Positions 13,565 to 20,684 of a stretch of 22,372 nt of DNA are shown here, piece after piece; positions within the stretch are counted from its first letter, which is position 1; each line of letters begins with the position of its first letter. The notes under the pieces are model-generated. The model had not been told where the DNA came from. It was given only the letters and a program-made list of their open reading frames with translations, and ran no database searches. The translations under genes were made by a program, and so were the position numbers. The DNA comes from an uncultured Collinsella sp. (GTDB lineage: Bacteria > Actinomycetota > Coriobacteriia > Coriobacteriales > Coriobacteriaceae), in assembly GCA_900546105.1 (NCBI GenBank), contig URBP01000028.1, positions 1 to 22,372 on the forward strand, given 5' to 3'.

Positions 13565-15001
13565 TTAGGCCTCCCCGCCGGTTACGCCAGCGCCATCTGC
13601 GCCTGCAGCCGCCAGGTCCACGCCCTCGGCAACCGTCGCCACGGCGTCGCCCGGCCAGGCAACCTTGGTCAGGTCGGCCGCGGCGAGCGACTCGGCGCTC
13701 ACGGCATCCTCGCCCTGCTCCAACACGCGGCGACGCAGTGCGGCCGAAAGCGCGTGCGCCCACAGGCCCTCGGCCTCGGCCAGACGCTGCGTAGCGGGAG
13801 CGTCGGAGAGCAGGCCCTCGGGCGTATAGCATATAACGCTCGAGCGCTTAACGAACTCTTCGACCGAAAGCGGGTTGGAGAACATGGCCGTGCCGCCGGT
13901 CGGCAACGTGTGGTTGGGACCGGCAACGTAATCGCCGAGCGGCTCGGAGCTCCAAGCGCCCACAAAGATGGCGCCGGCGTTGCGAATGCCGCCGAGCAGG
14001 CCCATCGCATCCTTGCAGTGCAGCTCAAGGTGCTCGGGCGCCACGGTGTTCACGGCCTCGACGGCGGCCGCCATGTCGGCGGCCACCACGATGGCGCCTT
14101 CGTTATCGAGCGAAGCGCACGTAATCTCGGCACGCGGGGACTGCGCTACCAGAATGTCGATACCCGCCTCGACCTCACGCGCAAACTGCTCGTCGCAGGT
14201 CACCAGATAGCAGGCCGCCAGCGGATCGTGCTCGGCCTGAGCCATCAGGTCGGCCGCGACCACCATAGGCTTGGCCGTGGCATCGGCCAGCACGCAGACC
14301 TCGGAGGGACCGGCGACCATGTCGATACCCACGTCACCCGAGACAATCTGCTTGGCAGCGGCAACAAAGGCGTTGCCCGGGCCGGTGATTTTGTCGACGC
14401 GCGGAATGGTCTCGGTACCGTACGCCAGCGCGGCCACGGCCTGGGCGCCGCCCACCATATAGATTTCGTCCACGCCGCCGAGCTTGGCCGCCGCGAGCGT
14501 ATACGGGCTAATCAGTCCATCCTTTTGCGGCGGGGTCACCATGACCACGCGCTCAACGCCGGCAACCTTGGCGGGAATGGCGTTCATAAGCACGGTGGAA
14601 GGGTACTGCGCGCGACCGCCCGGCACGTAGATGCCGGCCGCAGCAAGCGGGGTCACCTTAACGCCGAGCATCGTGCCGTCCGGGCGCGTGGTAAACCAGC
14701 TCTGCTCGACCTCGCGCTGGTGGAACTCGCGAATCTGGCGCGCAGCCTTTTCGAGCGCGGCGACAAAGGCCGGATCGAGGCCTTCGAGCGCGGCATCGAT
14801 CTGCTCCTGCGGAAGACGGAAGCTCTGCAGCTCAACACCGTCAAAACGCTGGCAGTAATCGCGCACCGCGGCATCGCCGTTGGCACGCACGTTGGCCACG
14901 ATATCGCGAGCGGCGTCGACGATGTTTTGCGGCAGCACGCCCTTACGGTTGAGCTGGTTGGTAACGAGGCGCTCACCGGGAGCAAGCTTGATGGTCTTCA
15001 T
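13565..15001 (-). CDS. hisD: Histidinol dehydrogenase
   Basis: A 478-residue zinc enzyme that oxidises histidinol twice with NAD to give histidine, the final step. Visible signatures are AAGIYVPGGRAQYPST, VGGAQAVAALAYGT, KITGPGN, DMVAGPSEV, the catalytic VAPEHLELH and the C-terminal LPTGGTAMFSNPLSVEEFVKR. Typical HisD is about 430 residues; this one carries an extra Ala/Gly/Asp-rich C-terminal tail of roughly 40 residues that looks unstructured. The ATG is preceded by a modest GGGGAT site. A hairpin lies between it and hisZG. Confidence 0.96.
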   Translation of the reverse strand: MKTIKLAPGERLVTNQLNRKGVLPQNIVDAARDIVANVRANGDAAVRDYCQRFDGVELQSFRLPQEQIDAALEGLDPAFVAALEKAARQIREFHQREVEQSWFTTRPDGTMLGVKVTPLAAAGIYVPGGRAQYPSTVLMNAIPAKVAGVERVVMVTPPQKDGLISPYTLAAAKLGGVDEIYMVGGAQAVAALAYGTETIPRVDKITGPGNAFVAAAKQIVSGDVGIDMVAGPSEVCVLADATAKPMVVAADLMAQAEHDPLAACYLVTCDEQFAREVEAGIDILVAQSPRAEITCASLDNEGAIVVAADMAAAVEAVNTVAPEHLELHCKDAMGLLGGIRNAGAIFVGAWSSEPLGDYVAGPNHTLPTGGTAMFSNPLSVEEFVKRSSVICYTPEGLLSDAPATQRLAEAEGLWAHALSAALRRRVLEQGEDAVSAESLAAADLTKVAWPGDAVATVAEGVDLAAAGADGAGVTGGEA

Positions 15002-15034
15002 TTCGGTATCCCCTATCGGTCGAGGTTGTGTTCG

Positions 15035-15079
15035 AAAAACGAGAGACCGGGCGGCGGCGCCAGTCGGCCCGCCGCCCGG
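15035..15079 (-). terminator. Strong hairpin between hisZG and hisD, possible attenuator
   Basis: CCGGGCGGCGG (15047-15057) pairs perfectly with CCGCCGCCCGG (15069-15079), extended by GCC/GGC past one bulged base. On the - strand the stem is followed after 7 nt by TTTTT (15035-15039). The distance is longer than in a standard terminator, so it may be partial, or it may mark a processing site that lowers or raises downstream his gene expression. Confidence 0.4.
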
Positions 15080-15106
15080 ACGTTGGGGCGCCCGTGCGTG
15101 CTCGCG

Positions 15107-16822
15107 CTATTGTGCCGAGCCCGCAACGGGCTCAAAATGCTTGTCCTTCACGGCTGCCGCCAAGCGATCTGCCAGATTGCGTACGCGCGGATCCAGACGT
15201 GCGGCACCCGGATTGACAAAGAAGCGGGCCGTGCAGTCCATAATGCGACCAGTAATAACGAGGTCGTTATCGCGCAGCGTGGCGCCCGTGGCGGTAATAT
15301 CCACGATGCGATCGGTCATGCCGACGATGGGACCCAGCTCAATGTTACCGTGCAGCGAGACGATATCGGCGTTCACACCGCGCTCGGCATACCAGGCGCT
15401 CGCGATGCGCGGATACTTGGTGGCCACGCGAAGCGACCCGCGGCGGGCATAGTTGCGCTCGGCCTGGCCGGCGCGCCACGCGGGCTCCGCCTCAATGAAA
15501 GTGCACAGGCCGTAGCCCAGATCGACCAGCTGCAGCAGGTTGAGGTCGGCCTCGATAAGCGAGTCCCAACCGCAGATGCCGCAATCGGCACCGCCGCAGC
15601 CCACAAAGGCGGGTGCATCGCTGGGTCGCACGATGACAAACTCGATATCGCCGACCGTGCCCTCGCCGGCACGCGTGTCGCGGCCGCGCACAATCAGGTG
15701 ACGGCCGGGGTCACGCAGCTCAGAGACGTCCAGGCCCGCGGCCTCGAGCACGTCGAGCGTGTCGGCCTTAAGCGAGCCCTTGGGCACGGCGATACGCAGC
15801 GGGCCCTCGGCGCCACGGCCCGCAGCATGGTCGCCATCGGAAGCGGCATCCTCGGCCGAGGTGCGCGCGGCCTCCAGGCGCTCGAGCGAAAAGGCGAAGC
15901 CCGCCGCCGGCACCTCGATACCGGCGCCAAATGCGCCGGTAAAGATGGAGTCATAGCGTCCGCCCGAACCGACCGGATCGGGCAAGCCGCCGGCATAGGC
16001 CTTAAAGACCAGGCCCGTGTAGTAATCGAAAGAGTTCATGATAGAGAAGTCGAACGACAGCACCTGGGCGTCCTCGGGTGCCAGGCCCTCGACCAGGGCA
16101 CGCAGCTCGCGCGTCAGCGGCGCGACGATACCGGCGGCCTCCAGCAGCGCGTCCACGCGGTCGAGTACCTCGGCACCGCCGTGCAGACGCGGCAACTCGC
16201 TAATGGCGGCCTTGACGGCATCGGACTCGGCGCTTGCCGCCACGCGGGCATCGAGGCCCACAAAGTCGTTGGCGTGCACACAGCGCAGGGCCTCGGCGGC
16301 CAGCTCGCGATCCTCGCACGCCGCGAGCAGCTCCTTAAACGGGCGTACGCTACCTGCGATAATGCGCGCATCGGGCAGTGCCAGCTTGCGCACGGCCTCG
16401 GCCACGAGCGAGACGATCTCGACATCGCCCGCGGTATCGCCCGCACCGATAAGCTCAAAGCCCAACTGTGTAAACTGGCGCGAACCACCGGCATTTCGCT
16501 GACACTCACGAACCACCGGCGCCTCGTAGCGAAGGCGCAGGGGCAGGTCGGCAGCGCGCATGCGGGTCGAAACCAGGCGTACGATCGGCAGCGTGTTGTC
16601 GGGACGGACCACCAACAAGCGGCCGTCGTCGTCAAAAAGCTTGAACGGAGTATCCGCGATGCGGCCGCCTTCCTCGAGCGAACCCTTGTCCTCGAGTAGC
16701 GGCGTCTCGACCGGAAGGTAATGATGCTCCCTGAAGCAGCCCTTCACCGTCAGCGCAATCTCCTCGCGCGCCTGAGCCTCCTCGGGCAATATGTCCCGGA
16801 ATCCCCACGGTGTGGCCGTCAT
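15107..16822 (-). CDS. HisZ-HisG fusion, ATP phosphoribosyltransferase
   Basis: A 571-residue fusion of two normally separate proteins. Residues 1 to about 318 are HisZ, the histidyl-tRNA-synthetase-like regulatory subunit: WGFRDILPEEA at the start, RPDNTLPIVRL (73-83), a motif-2-like stretch near 110-127, and FDYYTGLVF (265-273). Residues 320-340 are an Ala/Asp/Gly linker. From 341 on is the short-form catalytic HisG: RIAVPKGSL (343-351), LHGNIELGPIVG (490-501) and the PRPP loop DITATGATLRDND (508-520). It catalyses the first, feedback-controlled step, ATP plus PRPP to PR-ATP. It opens the his operon. The ATG at 16822 follows GAGGAGG. Confidence 0.9.
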   Translation of the reverse strand: MTATPWGFRDILPEEAQAREEIALTVKGCFREHHYLPVETPLLEDKGSLEEGGRIADTPFKLFDDDGRLLVVRPDNTLPIVRLVSTRMRAADLPLRLRYEAPVVRECQRNAGGSRQFTQLGFELIGAGDTAGDVEIVSLVAEAVRKLALPDARIIAGSVRPFKELLAACEDRELAAEALRCVHANDFVGLDARVAASAESDAVKAAISELPRLHGGAEVLDRVDALLEAAGIVAPLTRELRALVEGLAPEDAQVLSFDFSIMNSFDYYTGLVFKAYAGGLPDPVGSGGRYDSIFTGAFGAGIEVPAAGFAFSLERLEAARTSAEDAASDGDHAAGRGAEGPLRIAVPKGSLKADTLDVLEAAGLDVSELRDPGRHLIVRGRDTRAGEGTVGDIEFVIVRPSDAPAFVGCGGADCGICGWDSLIEADLNLLQLVDLGYGLCTFIEAEPAWRAGQAERNYARRGSLRVATKYPRIASAWYAERGVNADIVSLHGNIELGPIVGMTDRIVDITATGATLRDNDLVITGRIMDCTARFFVNPGAARLDPRVRNLADRLAAAVKDKHFEPVAGSAQ

Positions 16823-16903
16823 CTGATGAGCCTCCTCATGCTGTGTTTCATATAGAACAGAAGACCGGCATAGCTCCGCCGGTTTTCTGGGTACTTTAGC
16901 ATA
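16823..16903 (-). promoter_or_regulatory. Putative his operon leader and -10 box
   Basis: On the - strand TATGCT (16898-16903) could be a -10 box; no good -35 is seen. The leader would begin near 16891 and contain an 11-bp hairpin (16859-16869 with 16878-16888) with one mispair. That mispair is a G-U wobble only on the + strand, and no T-tract follows on the - strand, so a his attenuator is not well supported; it could instead end a + strand transcript. No T-box was recognised. Confidence 0.3.
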
Positions 16904-16965
16904 CTAGAGTGTTTGCGGGGAGAATCGTCGCTTGCAGCTCATAGCGTATTCATTTGGAAACATAG

Positions 16966-17104
16966 GGGAAAGCGCGTCCCGCCCGCCAGCCAAAAACTGG
17001 GATGCGGTTTCCGGTTGAGGTCCTCAGCGGAAAGTGTGTCCCATTCTGAGCGCCTGTTCTGGGACGTGCTTTCCGCCAGAAGCCTCAAGCGGAAAGCACG
17101 TCCC
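16966..17104 (+). repeat. Array of GGAAAG...GTCCC hairpin repeats
   Basis: A 15-17 bp motif, G(C/G)GGAAAG followed by 3-4 variable bases and GTCCC, occurs directly at 16966-16980, 17027-17043 and 17089-17104, and inverted at 17060-17076 and, degenerate, at 16999-17012. These make two tandem hairpins with 16-18 nt loops plus an unpaired half. In the second hairpin all three mismatches are G-U wobbles on the + strand. The outer TTGAGG/CCTCAA (17015-17020, 17083-17088) extends it. The array fills most of the 326-bp gap between the epimerase gene and the his operon; otherwise only the leader and a weak U-rich stretch near 17111 are seen there. Confidence 0.75.
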
Positions 17105-17148
17105 GTTTCTCAAAAAGCGTCAAACGCCAACTCGGCGCCCTGTCCCAC

Positions 17149-17985
17149 TTAGGCGCCAATCGCGCGTCGGTACTCCGCCATAACCTGAGCGTCGGCTGCC
17201 GCGGGATTGGCGAAATAGCGCCAATCATAGGTCTCGGCCGAAACAACTCCGCGATAGCCGCGCGCCACCAGCCTATCCAGGTCGGCGCGCATATCGCGGT
17301 CGCCGTCACCCCAAGCAAGATGCGTCGTGCCATCTGCCGCAACATCGACAAAATGCACGTGGGCGACATCATCGCCAAGCAGATCAAAATAATCGTCGAT
17401 GGTATCCCCCGCCACCGCCATAGCGCCCAAATCCAGACACGCCTTAAGTGCCGGATGATCAACTGCCTCGATCATGCGCTTCGTATCGGCCGCCGAGTTC
17501 ACGATCATCGACTCAACCGGCTGTAGGGCCTCGAGCACCAGTCGCACGCCGCGCTCTCCCGCATGCTCGGCAATCGCACGCAGCATCGAGGCGCTGCGAC
17601 CCCACGCGTCCTCGATCGGCTCGTTCAAAAATGCCCAGCCGCTCGAGACCATGACCTGCTCGGCTCCAAGTTCCGCCGCGATATCTACAACGTTCTTAAA
17701 GTACGCGAGCGTGCGGGCACGCGCCTCATTCCCGCGCGCCGCGATATTCCACGGCTTGGGGTTGTTCTGTTCGGGACAAAGCCCCACAATCCGAACCCCA
17801 TACCGCTGCGACAGCTCCCGTACCCGCTCGAGCGAATCGTATCCATGGCAATCGACATACAGATGCATCGCCCCGGTCCAAAGCTCGCAACACGTATAGC
17901 CCGAGGCCGCTGCCGAAGAAAAGAATTCCTCAAGGTCAAAATAACGATGGCTGATATTCATGACGGCAAGCTGCGGATACTCCAT
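17149..17985 (-). CDS. FrlC-like TIM-barrel sugar epimerase/isomerase
   Basis: A 278-residue xylose-isomerase-like TIM-barrel protein. Likely metal ligands sit at strand ends: Glu152 (LVLEALQP), Asp185 (ACLDLG), His211 (VHFVDV) and Glu251 (VSAETYDW). By recollection the overall pattern matches E. coli FrlC, fructoselysine 3-epimerase, which converts psicoselysine to fructoselysine, including the V-G-L-C-P-E-Q-N block (67-74) and the P-V-E-S segment. The ATG at 17985 is preceded by AAAGG 8 bp away; the GTG three codons earlier has no such site. It is the last gene of the PTS locus, 83 bp and a terminator beyond the IID gene, so it may be transcribed at a lower level. Substrate assignment is inferred from context. 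Confidence 0.75.
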   Translation of the reverse strand: MEYPQLAVMNISHRYFDLEEFFSSAAASGYTCCELWTGAMHLYVDCHGYDSLERVRELSQRYGVRIVGLCPEQNNPKPWNIAARGNEARARTLAYFKNVVDIAAELGAEQVMVSSGWAFLNEPIEDAWGRSASMLRAIAEHAGERGVRLVLEALQPVESMIVNSAADTKRMIEAVDHPALKACLDLGAMAVAGDTIDDYFDLLGDDVAHVHFVDVAADGTTHLAWGDGDRDMRADLDRLVARGYRGVVSAETYDWRYFANPAAADAQVMAEYRRAIGA

Positions 17986-18002
17986 CTTGTCCACCTTTCG
18001 GC

Positions 18003-18036
18003 AAAAGGGCGCCGCAGCACAGTGTGCGCGACGCCC
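18003..18036 (-). terminator. Terminator after PTS IID gene
   Basis: GGGCG (18007-18011) pairs with CGCCC (18032-18036), then a C-A mismatch, then CGC/GCG, with a 12-nt loop. On the - strand the stem is followed by TTTT (18003-18006). It lies between IID and the FrlC-like gene; the short U tract may allow read-through. Confidence 0.6.
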
Positions 18037-18068
18037 CCTCTTACATTGTTTTCATTATGACGGATACC

Positions 18069-18905
18069 CTACTGGACACCAAGCACTCCAAAGAACGCGC
18101 CAGCGATACTCACGAGCAGGATCACAAGCATGATGAGCAGCGGATTCATCTTCTTCTTGAGCATGAGATAGACAATTCCAAACAGCCCCATCGTGACAAA
18201 GCCCGGGAAGATTCCGTTGAGCAGCTCGGCGAGCGTCTGAGCACCATCGCCCGCACCGACCATGAGCGGAATGTCCACGGTGACCATCTCCATGGTCATA
18301 GCACCGATCACCATGGCGCCCATGATAGAGGCCATCTTGACGATCGTGTCCATAATGCCCGATTCCTGGACCTTGCTGATCATGTCCGAGCCAAAGCGAT
18401 ATCCCACAAACGTCAGCAGGTAACGGATGATGTAGTGAGGAACGTTGAACACGAGCAGGAACAAAATCGGGCCAAGAATAGAGCCCTGCAGCGCTAGCGA
18501 CGTGCCGACACCCGTTGCCAAAATTCGCAGCGTGCCCCAGTAGAAAGCATCGCCCACGCCGGACAGCGGCCCCATCAAAGCAAGCTTGACATTAGAGATC
18601 GCGCTCGTGTCAAAGCTATCGTCAGTAGCGTTGACCTCCTCCATTGCAGCGGCGATGGACATGGGAAGCGTCGAGATGTACGGCGTGACGTTATAGAGCT
18701 CCATATGGCGCTTAAGGGCGGCCTTAAAGTCCGCATCCTGCGGATACAGCTTGCGAAGGATCGGCATAAGGGCCCACATAAAGCCGATATGGCCCATACG
18801 CTCGTAGTTCCAGGAATGCTCATAGGGAATCGAGCGCCAGAACAGCTTCTTAAGGTCTGCGCGGGAAATCAGCCCGTCGTAAGAAGACTCAAACTTAAAA
18901 CTCAT
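18069..18905 (-). CDS. PTS mannose-family IID component
   Basis: A 278-residue membrane subunit of a mannose/fructose/sorbose-class phosphotransferase system; with IIC it forms the sugar channel. The family N-terminus is seen (ISRADLKKLFWRS, ERMGHIGFMWALMP), then VKLALMGPLSGVGDAFYWGT, and hydrophobic segments toward the C-terminus ending in a predicted membrane anchor with a KKKMNPLL turn. The ATG at 18905 lies inside the end of the IIC gene (11-bp overlap) with GGGAG upstream; the longer open frame to 18971 would overlap IIC further and is not chosen. Confidence 0.93.
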   Translation of the reverse strand: MSFKFESSYDGLISRADLKKLFWRSIPYEHSWNYERMGHIGFMWALMPILRKLYPQDADFKAALKRHMELYNVTPYISTLPMSIAAAMEEVNATDDSFDTSAISNVKLALMGPLSGVGDAFYWGTLRILATGVGTSLALQGSILGPILFLLVFNVPHYIIRYLLTFVGYRFGSDMISKVQESGIMDTIVKMASIMGAMVIGAMTMEMVTVDIPLMVGAGDGAQTLAELLNGIFPGFVTMGLFGIVYLMLKKKMNPLLIMLVILLVSIAGAFFGVLGVQ

Positions 18906-19686
18906 CGAACCCACTCCCAATCGCAGGATCCTCGGTTGCTGCTGCGGGCTGCTCCGCTTTTTTCTTATCACCCAAAACCGTCATCGCGACGACGATGATC
19001 GCGGCAAAGATCGCCACGCCCGTCGTGCTAATGCCAAAGTAGGCGACGAGGAAGAAGCCAGCGAAGAAGAACGGAGCCACTGTTTTGTTCATAATCATCT
19101 GCGCCAGCATCGCAAAGCCGAGTGCGGGCAAGAAGGCGGCGGCGACATCCATGCCGGTCTGAACGAAATCGGGGATGATGTTGAGCAGGCTGGCAACAGC
19201 ATCGGCACCAAAGAAGAATGCCAGGGGAATAATCAGCAGGCCGCACCAGCTCTGCGCGTAACCGGCGATGAGCATGTTGCGCGTGATGGCCTTGGTGTCT
19301 CCGTCCTCGACGTTTTTGTCGATACGGTGCACCAGCAGCAGCATGACCGGTTGGCCCAGGGCCGTGTCGAGCGCCAGGACGATCGTGGCGATAGGAATAC
19401 CCAGGGTCAGGGCCGCCGAAGCGTCCGCGCCGGCCTGCATGGCAAGAGATACGCCCAGGATAGTGCCGGAAATCGTATCGGGCGGGTTATAGGCGCCGAC
19501 CGAGATGGCGCCGACCATGGCAAGCTCCATCGTGGCGCCCATGATCGTGCCGGTCACCATGTCGCCCATGACAAGGCCAACCAGAGGTCCGAGCACGATC
19601 GGGCGCTGGAGGTAGCTCGTGCCCGTCAGCCACTCGGAATAACCCAAAAGGGCAATAAGGAAAATCAGGATTGTCTTGATAACCAT
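18895..19686 (-). CDS. PTS mannose-family IIC component
   Basis: A 263-residue polytopic membrane protein, the IIC permease of a mannose-class PTS. The family blocks RPIVLGPLVGLVMGDMVTGTIMGATMEL and VGAYNPPDTISGTILG are present in segments near the N-terminus. The C-terminal 30 residues are a charged cytoplasmic tail (GDKKKAEQPAAATEDP). It starts 8 bp after IIB and overlaps IID by 11 bp, which suggests coupled translation and fixed stoichiometry of IIC and IID. Confidence 0.93.
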   Translation of the reverse strand: MVIKTILIFLIALLGYSEWLTGTSYLQRPIVLGPLVGLVMGDMVTGTIMGATMELAMVGAISVGAYNPPDTISGTILGVSLAMQAGADASAALTLGIPIATIVLALDTALGQPVMLLLVHRIDKNVEDGDTKAITRNMLIAGYAQSWCGLLIIPLAFFFGADAVASLLNIIPDFVQTGMDVAAAFLPALGFAMLAQMIMNKTVAPFFFAGFFLVAYFGISTTGVAIFAAIIVVAMTVLGDKKKAEQPAAATEDPAIGSGFDEF

Positions 19687-19694
19687 GACGGCCC

Positions 19695-20165
19695 CTAACC
19701 GATGACCTTCGCGGCGTCAGTCTTCGCATCTGCCGGAATCATCTGAATGAACAGTTCATAGCCCTCGCCGAGCAGCTCCTTCACGTAGGCCTCGTTCTCG
19801 GGCGTGAGGAACACGCTCGTCGAGACCTGGCGGGCATTCTCGCTAAAGGCAACGTTGCCGAGGTTGATCTTCTTGACTCCCATCGCCTTGGCGACGGCAC
19901 CGGCCTGCTGAATCGTCTCGCAAACCACGAAGAGTTTGTACTTATCGGTCACACCGCTCTGGAGCGCCTTGACAGCATCCTCGGTGTTTTTGACGACGAC
20001 CTTGCATCCTTCGGGCTTTGCAAGGGACAGGGCCTGCAGACGAAGCTTGTCATTGAGGACCGTGTCGCTCACTAACAGGATGCAGTCGGCACCCAGAGCC
20101 GAGGTCCAGCTAACGGCAACCTGGCCGTGAAGCAGTCGATAATCTACACGAATCATCTGAATCAT
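19695..20165 (-). CDS. PTS mannose-family IIB component
   Basis: A 156-residue cytoplasmic phosphocarrier that takes phosphate from IIA and passes it to the sugar during import. The phosphorylated histidine is His14 in RLLHGQVAVSW. The family pattern KINLGNVAFSENARQVSTSVFLTPEN is present. The ATG at 20165 is preceded by AGGAGC; a second ATG three codons on is possible. It lies 16 bp after the IIA gene. Confidence 0.94.
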   Translation of the reverse strand: MIQMIRVDYRLLHGQVAVSWTSALGADCILLVSDTVLNDKLRLQALSLAKPEGCKVVVKNTEDAVKALQSGVTDKYKLFVVCETIQQAGAVAKAMGVKKINLGNVAFSENARQVSTSVFLTPENEAYVKELLGEGYELFIQMIPADAKTDAAKVIG

Positions 20166-20181
20166 GATGTGCTCCTAACGA

Positions 20182-20598
20182 TTAAAACTCATCGAGTTCG
20201 GCCTGCCCCAGCAGGTCGTTGACGTACTTGACCTTAGTGTCGTCCGCCTCGACGATCTGGCGAATGGCCTCGTCGATCGGAGTGGAATCGGGTACGAACA
20301 GCAGCTGAATAAGGAGTGGCAAGTTCATATTGGTCACGAGGTGCGTGTTGGGACGCGTCTGGACGATCTTGGTGAACTCGTTGTTGACGCTGCCGCCAAA
20401 GAGGTCAGTGCACACGACAACTTCGTCGTCCGCGGCAAAGCCGTCCAGAATCGCTGCAGCCTCCTTGGACAGGTCCTCGTTTCCGTCGACATACATAGAG
20501 AGCGCATGGACGTTTTCGCGCTCACCGGAAAGCAGGCCGATGCTCTCGACGATTCCAGACGCGAAATGAGCATGGGACGCCACGATAAACTGCCTCAT
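20182..20598 (-). CDS. PTS mannose-family IIA component
   Basis: A 138-residue cytoplasmic EIIA domain that receives phosphate from HPr. The likely active-site residue is His9 (VASHAHFASG), where EIIA-Man has His10; His11 is nearby. CTDLFGGSVNNEF and NMNLPLLIQLL are typical of the fold. IIA and IIB are separate proteins here, unlike E. coli ManX where they are fused. The ATG follows AAGGGGAT. It lies 86 bp after the FrlB-like gene, with a terminator hairpin between them. Confidence 0.93.
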   Translation of the reverse strand: MRQFIVASHAHFASGIVESIGLLSGERENVHALSMYVDGNEDLSKEAAAILDGFAADDEVVVCTDLFGGSVNNEFTKIVQTRPNTHLVTNMNLPLLIQLLFVPDSTPIDEAIRQIVEADDTKVKYVNDLLGQAELDEF

Positions 20599-20627
20599 TC
20601 GATCCCCTTCCTAGCGAATTTCGGCAT

Positions 20628-20656
20628 AAAAATGCCCGGACGCATGCGCCCGGGCA
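20628..20656 (-). terminator. Internal terminator between FrlB-like and IIA genes
   Basis: TGCCCGG (20633-20639) pairs perfectly with CCGGGCA (20650-20656), and the loop contains GCATGC. On the - strand the stem is followed by TTTTT (20628-20632). It would end or reduce transcription after the deglycase gene, giving more deglycase mRNA than PTS mRNA, unless IIA has its own promoter. Confidence 0.7.
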
Positions 20657-20684
20657 GGGTGCTTCTTAAATGAGTGGTCAACTA

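Noticed and set aside
13541..16699. 1052-codon + strand open frame
   Set aside because: It lies antisense to hisD and the hisZG gene, both certain, and its composition (Arg/His/Gly-rich) is that of a GC-rich shadow frame.
15107..16822. Histidyl-tRNA synthetase gene (hisS)
   Set aside because: The N-terminal half is HRS-like but is fused to HisG and lies first in the his operon, which identifies it as HisZ.
16823..16853. His leader peptide (10-codon frame MKHSMRRLIR overlapping the hisZG start)
   Set aside because: It has only one histidine codon, no ribosome binding site, and no competing terminator hairpin was found.
17105..17148. Terminator after the FrlC-like gene (GCGT-TTG-ACGC then U5 on the - strand)
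   Set aside because: The stem is only 4 bp; it may contribute to termination but is too weak to list.
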